Positions 9,450-15,938 of a stretch of 64,000 bases of DNA are shown here, piece after piece. Position 1 is the stretch's first letter, and the number at the start of each line of letters is the position of its first letter. The position numbers and the translations under genes were made by a program. Under the pieces are notes generated by a model. That model was not told the DNA's origin. It was given only the letters and a program-made list of their open reading frames with translations, and did not search any database. Origin of the DNA: DASPKM01 sp035628135 (GTDB lineage: Bacteria > Bacteroidota > Bacteroidia > Chitinophagales > Chitinophagaceae); NCBI GenBank assembly GCA_035628135.1, contig DASPKM010000006.1:558001-622000 (forward strand), given 5' to 3'.

Positions 9450-9868
9450 TACATCATTTCGTTTAGCTTCTTATCAAACAAGCTGGTAATATTTTTCTTC
9501 CAGCCGCGGCCGAGCAAATAACTGATGGCGACGGGGCTAAAGCCTTCAAAGCCGGTGTGCGAGAATGTCAGCTTCGTGCCGCCCGGAATGTCTTCCAGTA
9601 TCCAGGAAACGATGGTCGGCTTTTTAATCGGGCCGCCCTTCCAGGAGAACACTAATTTGTGAAATTCGATCACTTCGAGTACCTCGCAATGAACGATGCC
9701 ATCAAAACCGGGAGCGGGCTTGGTCTTAAAATTAAATTTATGGCCCACCACCGGTTTAAGATCATTGGGCATAAGCCACTCGGCAAGCATATTGCTGTCG
9801 GCAATCAGTTTCCAGATCTTTTCTTTCCTGTGATGGAAAATCTTCTCGATCCTTATATCTCTTTTCAT
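9449..9868 (-). CDS. SRPBCC/AHSA1-family ligand-binding protein (module 1)
   Basis: 139 residues. A START-like helix-grip fold is indicated by I-x-I-E-K-I-F-H-H-R-K-E-K-I-W-K-L-I-A-D near the N-terminus, a middle strand pair and a C-terminal helix G-R-G-W-K-K-N-I-T-S-L-F-D-K-K-L. AHSA1-type bacterial proteins bind hydrophobic ligands or form small stress proteins and are typically encoded next to an ArsR-type repressor, as here. It lies 27 bp after the VOC gene and overlaps the ArsR gene by one base. Ligand unknown. Confidence 0.85.
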   Translation of the reverse strand: MKRDIRIEKIFHHRKEKIWKLIADSNMLAEWLMPNDLKPVVGHKFNFKTKPAPGFDGIVHCEVLEVIEFHKLVFSWKGGPIKKPTIVSWILEDIPGGTKLTFSHTGFEGFSPVAISYLLGRGWKKNITSLFDKKLNEMM

Positions 9869-9895
9869 GTGGAATAGTCACCGGTATAATTACAG

Positions 9896-10363
9896 TTACT
9901 GGCCTTTCACCTGCAATAATGCAAACCTGTTTCCATAAATATCATAAAACTGCGCCTGAACGCCCCATGCCACCTCGGTAGGTTCCTTTAAAACCTTAAT
10001 ACCTCTTTCCTTATACATCGCAAAGGTATTCTTACAATCGTTGGTATTGAGCACAATGAACGTTCTGCTTCCGGCTTGCCGGCCCACCTGCTCCTTGTCT
10101 TTGTCCGTAGCTTGCACAAAAACAAGCTCGATTTCTTTCTGACCGGCGGGGGCGACGGTTACCCAACGCTCTTTTCCAAATTTTGCGTCGGCCTTCTTTT
10201 CAAATCCCAGCACCTCAGTATAATACTTTAATGCCTCGTCATAGTCATTCACTAAAATTGAAATGTGCGCAATTTTTAATTTCGCGTGCTCATCCTGAGC
10301 GAAGCCGCCCGCAGACAAAGCTACCAGGGCGGATACAAGTACCAGCAATTTACAATGTTTCAT
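9896..10363 (-). CDS. Exported VOC-family (glyoxalase-fold) protein
   Basis: 155 residues from the ATG at 10361-10363. That start is preferred over an upstream one because it begins a clean signal peptide (MKHCKLLVLVSALVALSAGGFAQ). The mature part is a single vicinal-oxygen-chelate domain: H-I-S-I-L-V-N-D-Y-D-E-A-L-K-Y-Y-T-E-V-L-G-F near its start, and W-G-V-Q-A-Q-F-Y-D-I-Y-G-N-R-F near its end. VOC proteins bind divalent metals and act as lyases, dioxygenases or resistance proteins. Export of a VOC domain is less usual. It is the first gene of the operon controlled by the operator at 10421-10462. Confidence 0.85.
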   Translation of the reverse strand: MKHCKLLVLVSALVALSAGGFAQDEHAKLKIAHISILVNDYDEALKYYTEVLGFEKKADAKFGKERWVTVAPAGQKEIELVFVQATDKDKEQVGRQAGSRTFIVLNTNDCKNTFAMYKERGIKVLKEPTEVAWGVQAQFYDIYGNRFALLQVKGQ

Positions 10364-10420
10364 TTTTTTGTTTTTTTTGATCCGGTAATACTTTTGCATG
10401 GCTAACTTTTCCGAAGATAT

Positions 10421-10467
10421 GTAACCAAATAGTTACCAAACTTAATGTAATTATTTGGTTACGCAAA
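10421..10467 (-). promoter_or_regulatory. Promoter with two tandem ArsR-type operators (module 1)
   Basis: Read on the minus strand, a -33 TTTG (10464-10467) lies 19 bp before a consensus -7 element TAAGTTTG (10437-10444). Two 16-bp sites of the form 5-N6-5 flank the -7 element: 10447-10462 (GTAAC-N6-ATTAC on the minus strand) and 10421-10436 (GTAAC-N6-GTTAC). The outer halves also make an 11-bp perfect inverted repeat, GTAACCAAATA at 10421-10431 and its complement at 10452-10462. A repressor bound there would block RNA polymerase. It drives the VOC-SRPBCC-ArsR operon; the ArsR protein encoded last is the obvious ligand-responsive repressor. Confidence 0.75.
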
Positions 10468-10500
10468 TTTTTATGTATTTATTTTTTGGAAAATCTTGGT

Positions 10501-11211
10501 TTAACACCCGTACAACATGGCGATGGTTTTCTCCATGTTGAAGTTGACTGCGTGCCAGAAGTTGTGATGCAGGACCGGGTCGGCAGTTTCGTCGACCGTG
10601 CAATCCAGGAATTTTTTGTAGTTGTCTGCCAATTCAGGCGGACAGTTTGGTTTTCTTTGCGGGAATGATGTTTCCCCAAATAATAAGTGAAAGAATTGTT
10701 TCCAGGGGAATAGTATGCCGGGGTCTGCTTTTCCGCGTTTGCCGGCGATATGCTCGTGCCCCAGTATCTTATAGGGGCTATTCAGATTCGGGTAGATATC
10801 AAATAAATGATGACATAATTGAATGAGCGCATCTATTTGCTGAGCCGTATACTCGAATAAATTTCCGTTCAGGTTTACCAGCTCTATTCCTATGGAGCAG
10901 GAATTGAGGTCTTCCCAACGTTGTTGATGGTGATCTTCCCACTCACTTTTGCCTGCATGCCAGGCGCGGTTGCAGTTTGATGCGGCATAGCTGACAGCGT
11001 TGTCGACCGCGCCATCCAGGTCGATCACAAAATGTGCGGATACAGAGTCGGGTTTCTCAAACAGGTGTTTAATCCTGTTGTAGCTTCCGCCGGAATAATG
11101 CAGGATGATGAATTCAGGATGGATGAGCTTGTCGAAGTTGGAGGTTGAAATGCGGCTTAAAAAATTCATGTTGCCGGTTTTAGCTGCTTTATTCCTATTG
11201 CTATTTATCAT
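10501..11211 (-). CDS. AmpD-like N-acetylmuramoyl-L-alanine amidase
   Basis: 236 residues of the Amidase_2 (PGRP-like) fold. Zinc ligands can be placed as His38 (F-I-I-L-H-Y-S), His152 (G-H-E-H-I-A) and Asp163 (K-A-D-P-G), with a catalytic-type Glu110 (S-I-G-I-E-L-V) and Lys161, the set known from AmpD. The enzyme cuts the bond between N-acetylmuramic acid and L-Ala in peptidoglycan fragments. No signal peptide is visible, which favours cytosolic muropeptide recycling. An alternative start lies 14 codons downstream (11169). No ampG or beta-lactamase regulator is next to it. Confidence 0.88.
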   Translation of the reverse strand: MINSNRNKAAKTGNMNFLSRISTSNFDKLIHPEFIILHYSGGSYNRIKHLFEKPDSVSAHFVIDLDGAVDNAVSYAASNCNRAWHAGKSEWEDHHQQRWEDLNSCSIGIELVNLNGNLFEYTAQQIDALIQLCHHLFDIYPNLNSPYKILGHEHIAGKRGKADPGILFPWKQFFHLLFGETSFPQRKPNCPPELADNYKKFLDCTVDETADPVLHHNFWHAVNFNMEKTIAMLYGC

Positions 11212-11399
11212 TCCCTATTAGTTTCAATATAGGAAATACTTTTATTTGAAGTGATAAAGAGCTTGCTTTAAAATTACAGCCGTCTTGCGATTACCCTTAC
11301 GTGAGAAGTCGTGGGTTCGGTTGTTGATCGCTATAACAGGAATCAATTACCGGCACCGTGTTCATTTACCTTCTAAGACTTATGGGAGACATAATAACT

Positions 11400-12389
11400 T
11401 CATCCCAAAATCGGAGCAAGAAACATTTGACTGTACCTTCGCTTGTAATCCTGCGGTGTTAATCCTGTAAAGCGTTTAAAAATATTGCGGAAAGAATTGA
11501 AATCCTCATATCCAACGCCGAGGCTGATTTCCTCGACTGTGTGCCTTCCCTGTTCCAATTGCCGTTTGGCCACTTCTACCTTTACGCGTTGAATGTATTC
11601 GAGCGGAGTATTGCCGGTAACTTCCTTGAACTTGCGGGCAAACGACCTTTGCGACATATTAAACCGCTCTCCAATAGCCTTCACGCTTAATTTATCCTTA
11701 TAGTTTTTACTGATGAATTGCTGTACGTCTCTAATGGCAGCATCATTATGCGTATGCTGCAGGTTGAAAATGGAAAATGCGTCCTGTCCTGCACCGTGCA
11801 CCTGTATCATGAAAACCTTCGACATGGCAAGCGCCATATCCCTGCCGCAAAATTTCTCAATAAGGTAAATCATTAAAGTTGTGAAGGAATAAGCTGCGCC
11901 GCAGGTGTATATCCTTCCCTCATCAATTATTACATTATGGTGTTGTAACTGTACGCCGGGGTACATCCGCCGGAACTCCGGCACACCCATCCAATGAGTA
12001 GTGGCCCTTTTGCCATCCAGCAAGCCTGTTTCGGCTAACAAAAATGCCCCGAGGCAAATGGAACCTATATCGCATCCTTTACTATACTGGTATTTTATCC
12101 AGTTGATCATTCCCCTTTCTCGTTGCAGTACTTCCGGGATGTAATTAATATACATGGCGGGAACGAGAATGAAATCATACACCTTTCGCGTCCGGATGGT
12201 CTTATTGCCCACCACGTTGAATTTTAAAGAGGACACTTCTTCATCCGTATTAACGATATCTACCTCGAATGTAACAGGCGTTTGAATGTTCAGCGCCAAA
12301 CCAACCGATGCTACTTTATCCAGCATATCAAACGGCCCGACAACACTGGTTGGAACGACTCCTTTGTAATTCAGTATTGCAACCTTCAT
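11400..12389 (-). CDS. GlxA-type transcriptional regulator (DJ-1/PfpI domain plus AraC HTH)
   Basis: 329 residues. The N-terminal DJ-1/PfpI-like domain (about 1-190) keeps the nucleophile-elbow Cys in G-S-I-C-L-G-A-F-L-L-A and the following G-L-L-D-G-K-R-A-T-T-H-W. The C-terminal AraC-type double helix-turn-helix (about 225-320) has L-S-V-K-A-I-G-E-R-F-N-M-S-Q-R-S-F-A-R-K-F and G-Y-E-D-F-N-S-F-R-N-I-F-K-R-F. Such regulators normally activate genes for small metabolites or detoxification. It is divergent from a VOC gene; the 117-bp region between them has a palindrome (12433-12448) that could be its operator. Confidence 0.92.
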   Translation of the reverse strand: MKVAILNYKGVVPTSVVGPFDMLDKVASVGLALNIQTPVTFEVDIVNTDEEVSSLKFNVVGNKTIRTRKVYDFILVPAMYINYIPEVLQRERGMINWIKYQYSKGCDIGSICLGAFLLAETGLLDGKRATTHWMGVPEFRRMYPGVQLQHHNVIIDEGRIYTCGAAYSFTTLMIYLIEKFCGRDMALAMSKVFMIQVHGAGQDAFSIFNLQHTHNDAAIRDVQQFISKNYKDKLSVKAIGERFNMSQRSFARKFKEVTGNTPLEYIQRVKVEVAKRQLEQGRHTVEEISLGVGYEDFNSFRNIFKRFTGLTPQDYKRRYSQMFLAPILG

Positions 12390-12432
12390 ATTTTCGCCCC
12401 TGCAGTTTAGGTGGCGAAAATACCATTACATT

Positions 12433-12448
12433 TTGGCAAATCTGCCAA
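12433..12448. promoter_or_regulatory. Palindrome TTGGCA-N4-TGCCAA between divergent genes
   Basis: A perfect 6-4-6 inverted repeat (TTGGCA 12433-12438, TGCCAA 12443-12448) sits midway between the GlxA-type regulator and the VOC gene. A TAnnTTTG -7 element (TATTTTTG, 12472-12479) follows 23 bp later on the plus strand, in front of the VOC gene. It is a good candidate operator for the neighbouring regulator; this is inference from position and symmetry. Confidence 0.5.
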
Positions 12449-12506
12449 TCCCCGCTTTTTTGCGCAAGCCATATTTTTGGTACAATCACAAAAAACAAGA
12501 TTGGTT

Positions 12507-12893
12507 ATGGACACTACAACAAATTCCATCAATTGGTTCGAGATCCCCGTAAAAGACATTGCACGGGCTAAGAAGTTTTATGAAGCAATTTTTGACATCA
12601 AGCTCGCCGACATGCAGGCGATGCCCGGAATGAAGATGGCTGGTTTTCCTTATGAGTATGGCAATGGGAAAGTAACAGGCGCGATTGTCGAGGGCGACAT
12701 GCACAAGCCCTCGATGGATGGGATCACCATTTATATGAATGCAGACCCTGATATACAAACTGTGATCGACCGCATTGAAAAAGCAGGCGGCCGCGTGGTG
12801 ATGCCCCGGACACAAATTACACCCGAGTACGGTTATATGGCCTTTTTTATGGATACGGAAGGCAACAAACTGGGATTGCACGCACGGAACTAA
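12507..12893 (+). CDS. VOC-family (glyoxalase/bleomycin-resistance fold) protein
   Basis: 128 residues. The start at 12507 is chosen over an upstream in-frame start at 12411 because it lies just after the -7 element and gives the usual N-terminus N-W-F-E-I-P-V-K-D-I-x-R-A-K-K-F-Y. The pattern F-E-I-P-V-x-D ... F-M-D-T-E-G-N-K-L-G-L-H is typical of YdcJ/PA1353-like VOC proteins. The enzyme role is not defined. It is divergent from the GlxA-type regulator and probably under its control. Confidence 0.88.
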   Translation: MDTTTNSINWFEIPVKDIARAKKFYEAIFDIKLADMQAMPGMKMAGFPYEYGNGKVTGAIVEGDMHKPSMDGITIYMNADPDIQTVIDRIEKAGGRVVMPRTQITPEYGYMAFFMDTEGNKLGLHARN

Positions 12894-12977
12894 CCGGTCC
12901 ATATAACTCCTGCGCTTGGTATATTTGCGATCATCATCCAAGCATGGCGCAGAAAAATCATAAAAGGCATCAATGGA

Positions 12978-13022
12978 TAACAAATATGCTGCCTCTTAAA
13001 AGCACAGGCAGCATATTTGTTA
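12978..13022 (+). terminator. 17-bp perfect hairpin upstream of an SRPBCC gene
   Basis: A perfect 17-bp inverted repeat (12978-12994 and 13006-13022) with an 11-nt loop ends 12 nt before the ATG of the following gene. It may terminate the VOC transcript, but the run after it (TAAAACACTACATT) is not U-rich. A TAnnTTTG -7 element (TATATTTG, 12920-12927) lies upstream of the hairpin, so the structure would then be in the leader of the next gene and could act as an attenuator. Confidence 0.55.
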
Positions 13023-13034
13023 AAACACTACATT

Positions 13035-13475
13035 ATGATCGATATAGTTACAGCAATTGACATTGCCGCGCCGGTAGAAAAGGTCTTTGAATATTCTTCC
13101 GACCCCGACAATGCGCCGGCCTGGTATGTAAACATCAAATCCGTTGAATGGAAGACGCCGAAACCCTTGCAGGTGGGGAGCAAGGTCGCTTTTGTAGCGC
13201 ACTTTCTCGGCCGCAGGCTTTCCTATGTGTATGAATTCATTGAGCTGGTGCGCAATAGCAGGCTTGTGATGCGTACCGCGGAAGGCCCATTTCCAATGGA
13301 GACCACATATACCTGGCACGCGATTGACGCGCACACTACGCGGATGACGTTAAGAAATAAGGGCAATCCGAAAGGGTTTCCCGCATTGTTTGCTCCTTTT
13401 ATGAAAATGATGATGCGCAAGGCCAATCGAAAGGACCTTGAACTGCTGAAGAAAATACTGGAACGCCAGAAATAG
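13035..13475 (+). CDS. SRPBCC-family (polyketide cyclase-like) protein
   Basis: 146 residues. The START-like fold is suggested by the N-terminal I-D-I-A-A-P-V-E-K-V-F-E-Y-S-S-D-P-D-N-A-P-A-W, the pattern of polyketide cyclase/dehydrase-type SRPBCC proteins, followed by strands and a C-terminal amphipathic helix rich in Lys and Leu. The start is ATG 13035; an upstream TTG at 13017 lies inside the hairpin stem and is unlikely. It probably binds a hydrophobic small molecule. It stands alone between the hairpin at 12978-13022 and the ArsR operator at 13492-13539. Confidence 0.85.
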   Translation: MIDIVTAIDIAAPVEKVFEYSSDPDNAPAWYVNIKSVEWKTPKPLQVGSKVAFVAHFLGRRLSYVYEFIELVRNSRLVMRTAEGPFPMETTYTWHAIDAHTTRMTLRNKGNPKGFPALFAPFMKMMMRKANRKDLELLKKILERQK

Positions 13476-13491
13476 TAGTTATAAATTTTAA

Positions 13492-13539
13492 TTTGGTAAG
13501 TAAATACTTACCATTACATTTGTGTAAGCGTACACTTAC
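13492..13539 (+). promoter_or_regulatory. Promoter with two tandem ArsR-type operators (module 2)
   Basis: A -33 TTTG (13492-13495) lies 19 bp before a consensus -7 TACATTTG (13515-13522). Two perfect 16-bp sites of the form GTAAG-N6-CTTAC flank the -7: 13496-13511 between the promoter elements, and 13524-13539 over the expected start of transcription. The first site extends to an 8-bp arm (GGTAAGTA and TACTTACC). The ATG of the arsR gene follows at 13545, so this is an autoregulated ArsR promoter. The layout mirrors that at 10421-10467, but the half-site differs by one base (GTAAG against GTAAC). Confidence 0.8.
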
Positions 13540-13544
13540 CAATT

Positions 13545-13901
13545 ATGACTACCGAATCCAGAAGGGATGTATTTCAGGCAATAGCGGACCCTACCAGGAG
13601 AAGGATCATCAACCTTATTTCCCACTACCCCGTAATGAATCTTACCGCCATTGCAGAGCACTTCGATATCAGCCGGCCAGCCATTTCCCAGCAGATAAAA
13701 ATACTGGATGAGTGCGGATTGATAGAGGTCAGGCGCGAAGGAAGGGAAACGTTTTGCGCTATCCGCCCGCAGGCATTGAAAAAAATAGCAGATTGGATTG
13801 AACAATATAAGGATCTGTGGGAAGATCGAATAGACCGCTTCGAAGCTTACTTAACAGAAATACATTCTTCAAAAAACAAGAAGCATGGAAAGTACAAATG
13901 A
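13545..13901 (+). CDS. ArsR-family transcriptional repressor (module 2)
   Basis: 118 residues. The winged helix has A-I-A-D-P-T-R-R-R-I-I-N-L and the recognition helix I-A-E-H-F-D-I-S-R-P-A-I-S-Q-Q-I-K-I-L, with wing R-R-E-G-R-E-T-F-C. No metal-binding Cys pairs are present. The C-terminal helices (W-I-E-Q-Y-K-D-L-W-E-D-R) likely dimerise. The gene sits 5 bp after an operator pair and overlaps the next gene by 17 bp. It most likely represses itself and the AHSA1 gene until a ligand is bound. Closely resembles the regulator at 9087-9449. Confidence 0.92.
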   Translation: MTTESRRDVFQAIADPTRRRIINLISHYPVMNLTAIAEHFDISRPAISQQIKILDECGLIEVRREGRETFCAIRPQALKKIADWIEQYKDLWEDRIDRFEAYLTEIHSSKNKKHGKYK

Positions 13902-14343
13902 GATCAGCAAGCGCATCCTGACATTAAAGCGAACATTCAATGTACCCCGGAAACTTGTTTGGGAAGCCTGGACAAGGCCAGAGCATATTGCCCAATGGTG
14001 GGGACCGAAGGGAATGGAAGTGAACATAATCGAGCATGATTTCAAACCAGGAGGCAAGTGGAAATATGTTATGCTTATGCCGGACGGCAACGAATTCACC
14101 TGTGACGGAGTATATGAGGAAATTGTCGCGCCTGAGAAAATAGTGACCTCAGCCAATTTCAAGCCAATGACCGAAGGAGTGGTATTACATGTATTATTTG
14201 AGGAAAATGAAGACAAGACGACTTTCACCTTCAGCGTCATTCATCCAACTGAAGCGTATTGCAGGCAACAGGAAAAAATGGGATTCTATAACGGCTGGGG
14301 TTCAACCTTTGACCGGTTGGATAAGTTTGTAAGTTCCTTATAA
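13885..14343 (+). CDS. AHSA1/SRPBCC-domain protein (module 2)
   Basis: 152 residues. It has the classical bacterial AHSA1-like pattern: L-T-L/K-R-T-F-N-V-P-R-K-L-V-W-E-A-W-T-R-P-E-H-I followed by Q-W-W-G-P-K-G, and a C-terminal G-F-Y-N-G-W-G-S-T-F-D-R-L. These proteins share the fold of the eukaryotic Hsp90 co-chaperone Aha1 but in bacteria are mostly of unknown ligand. The start overlaps the arsR gene by 17 bp, so expression is coupled. Gene order is the reverse of module 1, where the SRPBCC gene comes first. Confidence 0.92.
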   Translation: MESTNEISKRILTLKRTFNVPRKLVWEAWTRPEHIAQWWGPKGMEVNIIEHDFKPGGKWKYVMLMPDGNEFTCDGVYEEIVAPEKIVTSANFKPMTEGVVLHVLFEENEDKTTFTFSVIHPTEAYCRQQEKMGFYNGWGSTFDRLDKFVSSL

Positions 14344-14382
14344 AGGAGAATTTATAGCTTAGTTGCCCATATGGCATCAATG

Positions 14383-14715
14383 ATGGAATATCTTTTCTCC
14401 TACGGCACGCTCCAAAAAGAAAAAGTTCAATTAGAACTATTTGGCCGGTTATTGACCGGCACTACTGATACATTGCAAGGGTATAAAGCAGACACCATAG
14501 AAATTAAAGATGAAGACGTACTTTCAAAAAGCGAACAGCAGTTTCATTTAATAGCCGTTAAGACCAATAATCTAAATAATGCGATAGAAGGAACTGTTTT
14601 TGAGCTTACACCGGAAGAATTGGCAACGGCGGATAGTTACGAAACCGAAGAATATGTGAGAGTGAAGGTGAAGCTAAAGTCCGGTAAGGAATCGTGGGTA
14701 TATGCGGCGAGATAA
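14383..14715 (+). CDS. Gamma-glutamylcyclotransferase (AIG2)-like protein
   Basis: 110 residues from ATG 14383; in-frame ATGs at 14371 and 14380 are possible, but homologs usually start just before the substrate loop. The motif F-S-Y-G-T-L-Q is the N-terminal signature, and the acidic residues in D-S-Y-E-T-E-E-Y supply the catalytic-type Glu. Family members convert gamma-glutamyl amines to 5-oxoproline. The gene is richer in A and T at third codon positions than its neighbours. It follows the AHSA1 gene by 39 bp, so it may be in the same transcript. Confidence 0.85.
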   Translation: MEYLFSYGTLQKEKVQLELFGRLLTGTTDTLQGYKADTIEIKDEDVLSKSEQQFHLIAVKTNNLNNAIEGTVFELTPEELATADSYETEEYVRVKVKLKSGKESWVYAAR

Positions 14716-14959
14716 ATGTCTATAATCTTTGCGGCTTTACCTGGACATGACCCTGGACGATTTGTTGCAAAATCCTGCTTTTTAATCCGGTAACGTACAT
14801 TTAACAAAACAAAAAATTATCTTCAGCGTGCTGGCACGCTGTTTTTTATCCCCGGTGCAACAGAGCTCAAATTCCTGTGTATTTATTGACAACGATAAAC
14901 CTTTGGGGCTGACTAAATACAATGGCTGCCCGAGAGTAAGACACCCGAAAACAAAATTT

Positions 14960-15922
14960 ATGAACACCAAGCTATTTAACCTGTCGCTGACCGTTGCACT
15001 TCTTTTCAGCGTCACCTGCCTGCAGGCACAGGAAGAGAAATACAAAAAACAAAAATTTTACTCGAAGTCCTACGGTATCACCTCATCTGACAAGATCTCG
15101 CTGGACAACCAGTTTGGAGACATTAAGCTTGCTACCTGGAATAAAAATGAGATCAAGGTGGATGTGCATATTATGACCAGTTCTGCTGAAGAAGAGCGGG
15201 CGCAAAAACTGCTGGACGGCATTTCCATCCAGGATGAAAAAAAACCGGGATCGGTAAGTTTCAAAACCGTGATTGCAAAACAGGAAAAACAAAAAACTGA
15301 GATAAATAAGAAATTCATCAACGAGGGAATGAAGATCACTTATACCGTTTTTCTGCCCCCGGGTAATCCCTTAACAGCCAAAAACCACTTCGGCGCCCTT
15401 ATTATTCCTGATTATAAAGGGGAAGTGAACCTTGAAAGCCAGTTTGGATCACTCACAGCAGGAAAGCTGACCAATGTAAAGCAAGTGACGGTAAAGTTTG
15501 GCAAAACAACCATCGCGCAGGTCAATAATGGAAGGATCAATATCGATTACACTCCAACCGCCACGATCAACAAACTGACCGGGGACGTACAGGTAAACCT
15601 GCAGTTTTCTGCTGTAAAGCTGGAAATCGATAACGATGCAAGCAGCATCAATATCATGAATTCCCATTCTGATATATACCTGGATGTTTCCAGGAATCTT
15701 TCCGCATCGTATAAGATCAACACCAGTTATGGCGGGTTTAATAACAAAAGCAATTTTACGGTTGAAGCGCCCAATAAGCCGGGCAATACAAAAAATTACT
15801 CCGGTAAATCGGGCAACGGTGATGCCAGCATTACCGTTAACTCAACTTTCGGAGGAGTGGTGCTTGGCCATGATCTTAAAATCGAGCAATCCAAAAAGGC
15901 AAAGGGAGAGAATTTGAAATAG
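14960..15922 (+). CDS. Exported DUF4097-like beta-repeat protein
   Basis: 320 residues from ATG 14960; an upstream in-frame start at 14828 would place the signal peptide (MNTKLFNLSLTVALLFSVTCLQAQ) inside the protein. The mature part is beta-rich with repeated short motifs such as N-Q-F-G-D-I-K, N-H-F-G-A-L, S-Q-F-G-S-L and S-T-F-G-G-V, each about one strand turn, which points to a right-handed beta-helix of the DUF4097 type. Such proteins are cell-envelope proteins of unknown function, often with ECF sigma operons. It is 16 bp upstream of the TPR gene, so the two are an operon. A second DUF4097-like gene is at 19687-20517. Confidence 0.75.
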   Translation: MNTKLFNLSLTVALLFSVTCLQAQEEKYKKQKFYSKSYGITSSDKISLDNQFGDIKLATWNKNEIKVDVHIMTSSAEEERAQKLLDGISIQDEKKPGSVSFKTVIAKQEKQKTEINKKFINEGMKITYTVFLPPGNPLTAKNHFGALIIPDYKGEVNLESQFGSLTAGKLTNVKQVTVKFGKTTIAQVNNGRINIDYTPTATINKLTGDVQVNLQFSAVKLEIDNDASSINIMNSHSDIYLDVSRNLSASYKINTSYGGFNNKSNFTVEAPNKPGNTKNYSGKSGNGDASITVNSTFGGVVLGHDLKIEQSKKAKGENLK

Positions 15923-15938
15923 CCTATAATTGATAACT

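Noticed and set aside
11285..11330. T-arm-like word (GTGGGTTCGG) as a tRNA fragment
   Set aside because: No acceptor, D or anticodon stem can be built around it.
12944..13060. A 38-codon frame overlapping the hairpin and the SRPBCC start
   Set aside because: It overlaps the gene start in another frame and has no recognisable feature; a leader peptide remains possible but unsupported.
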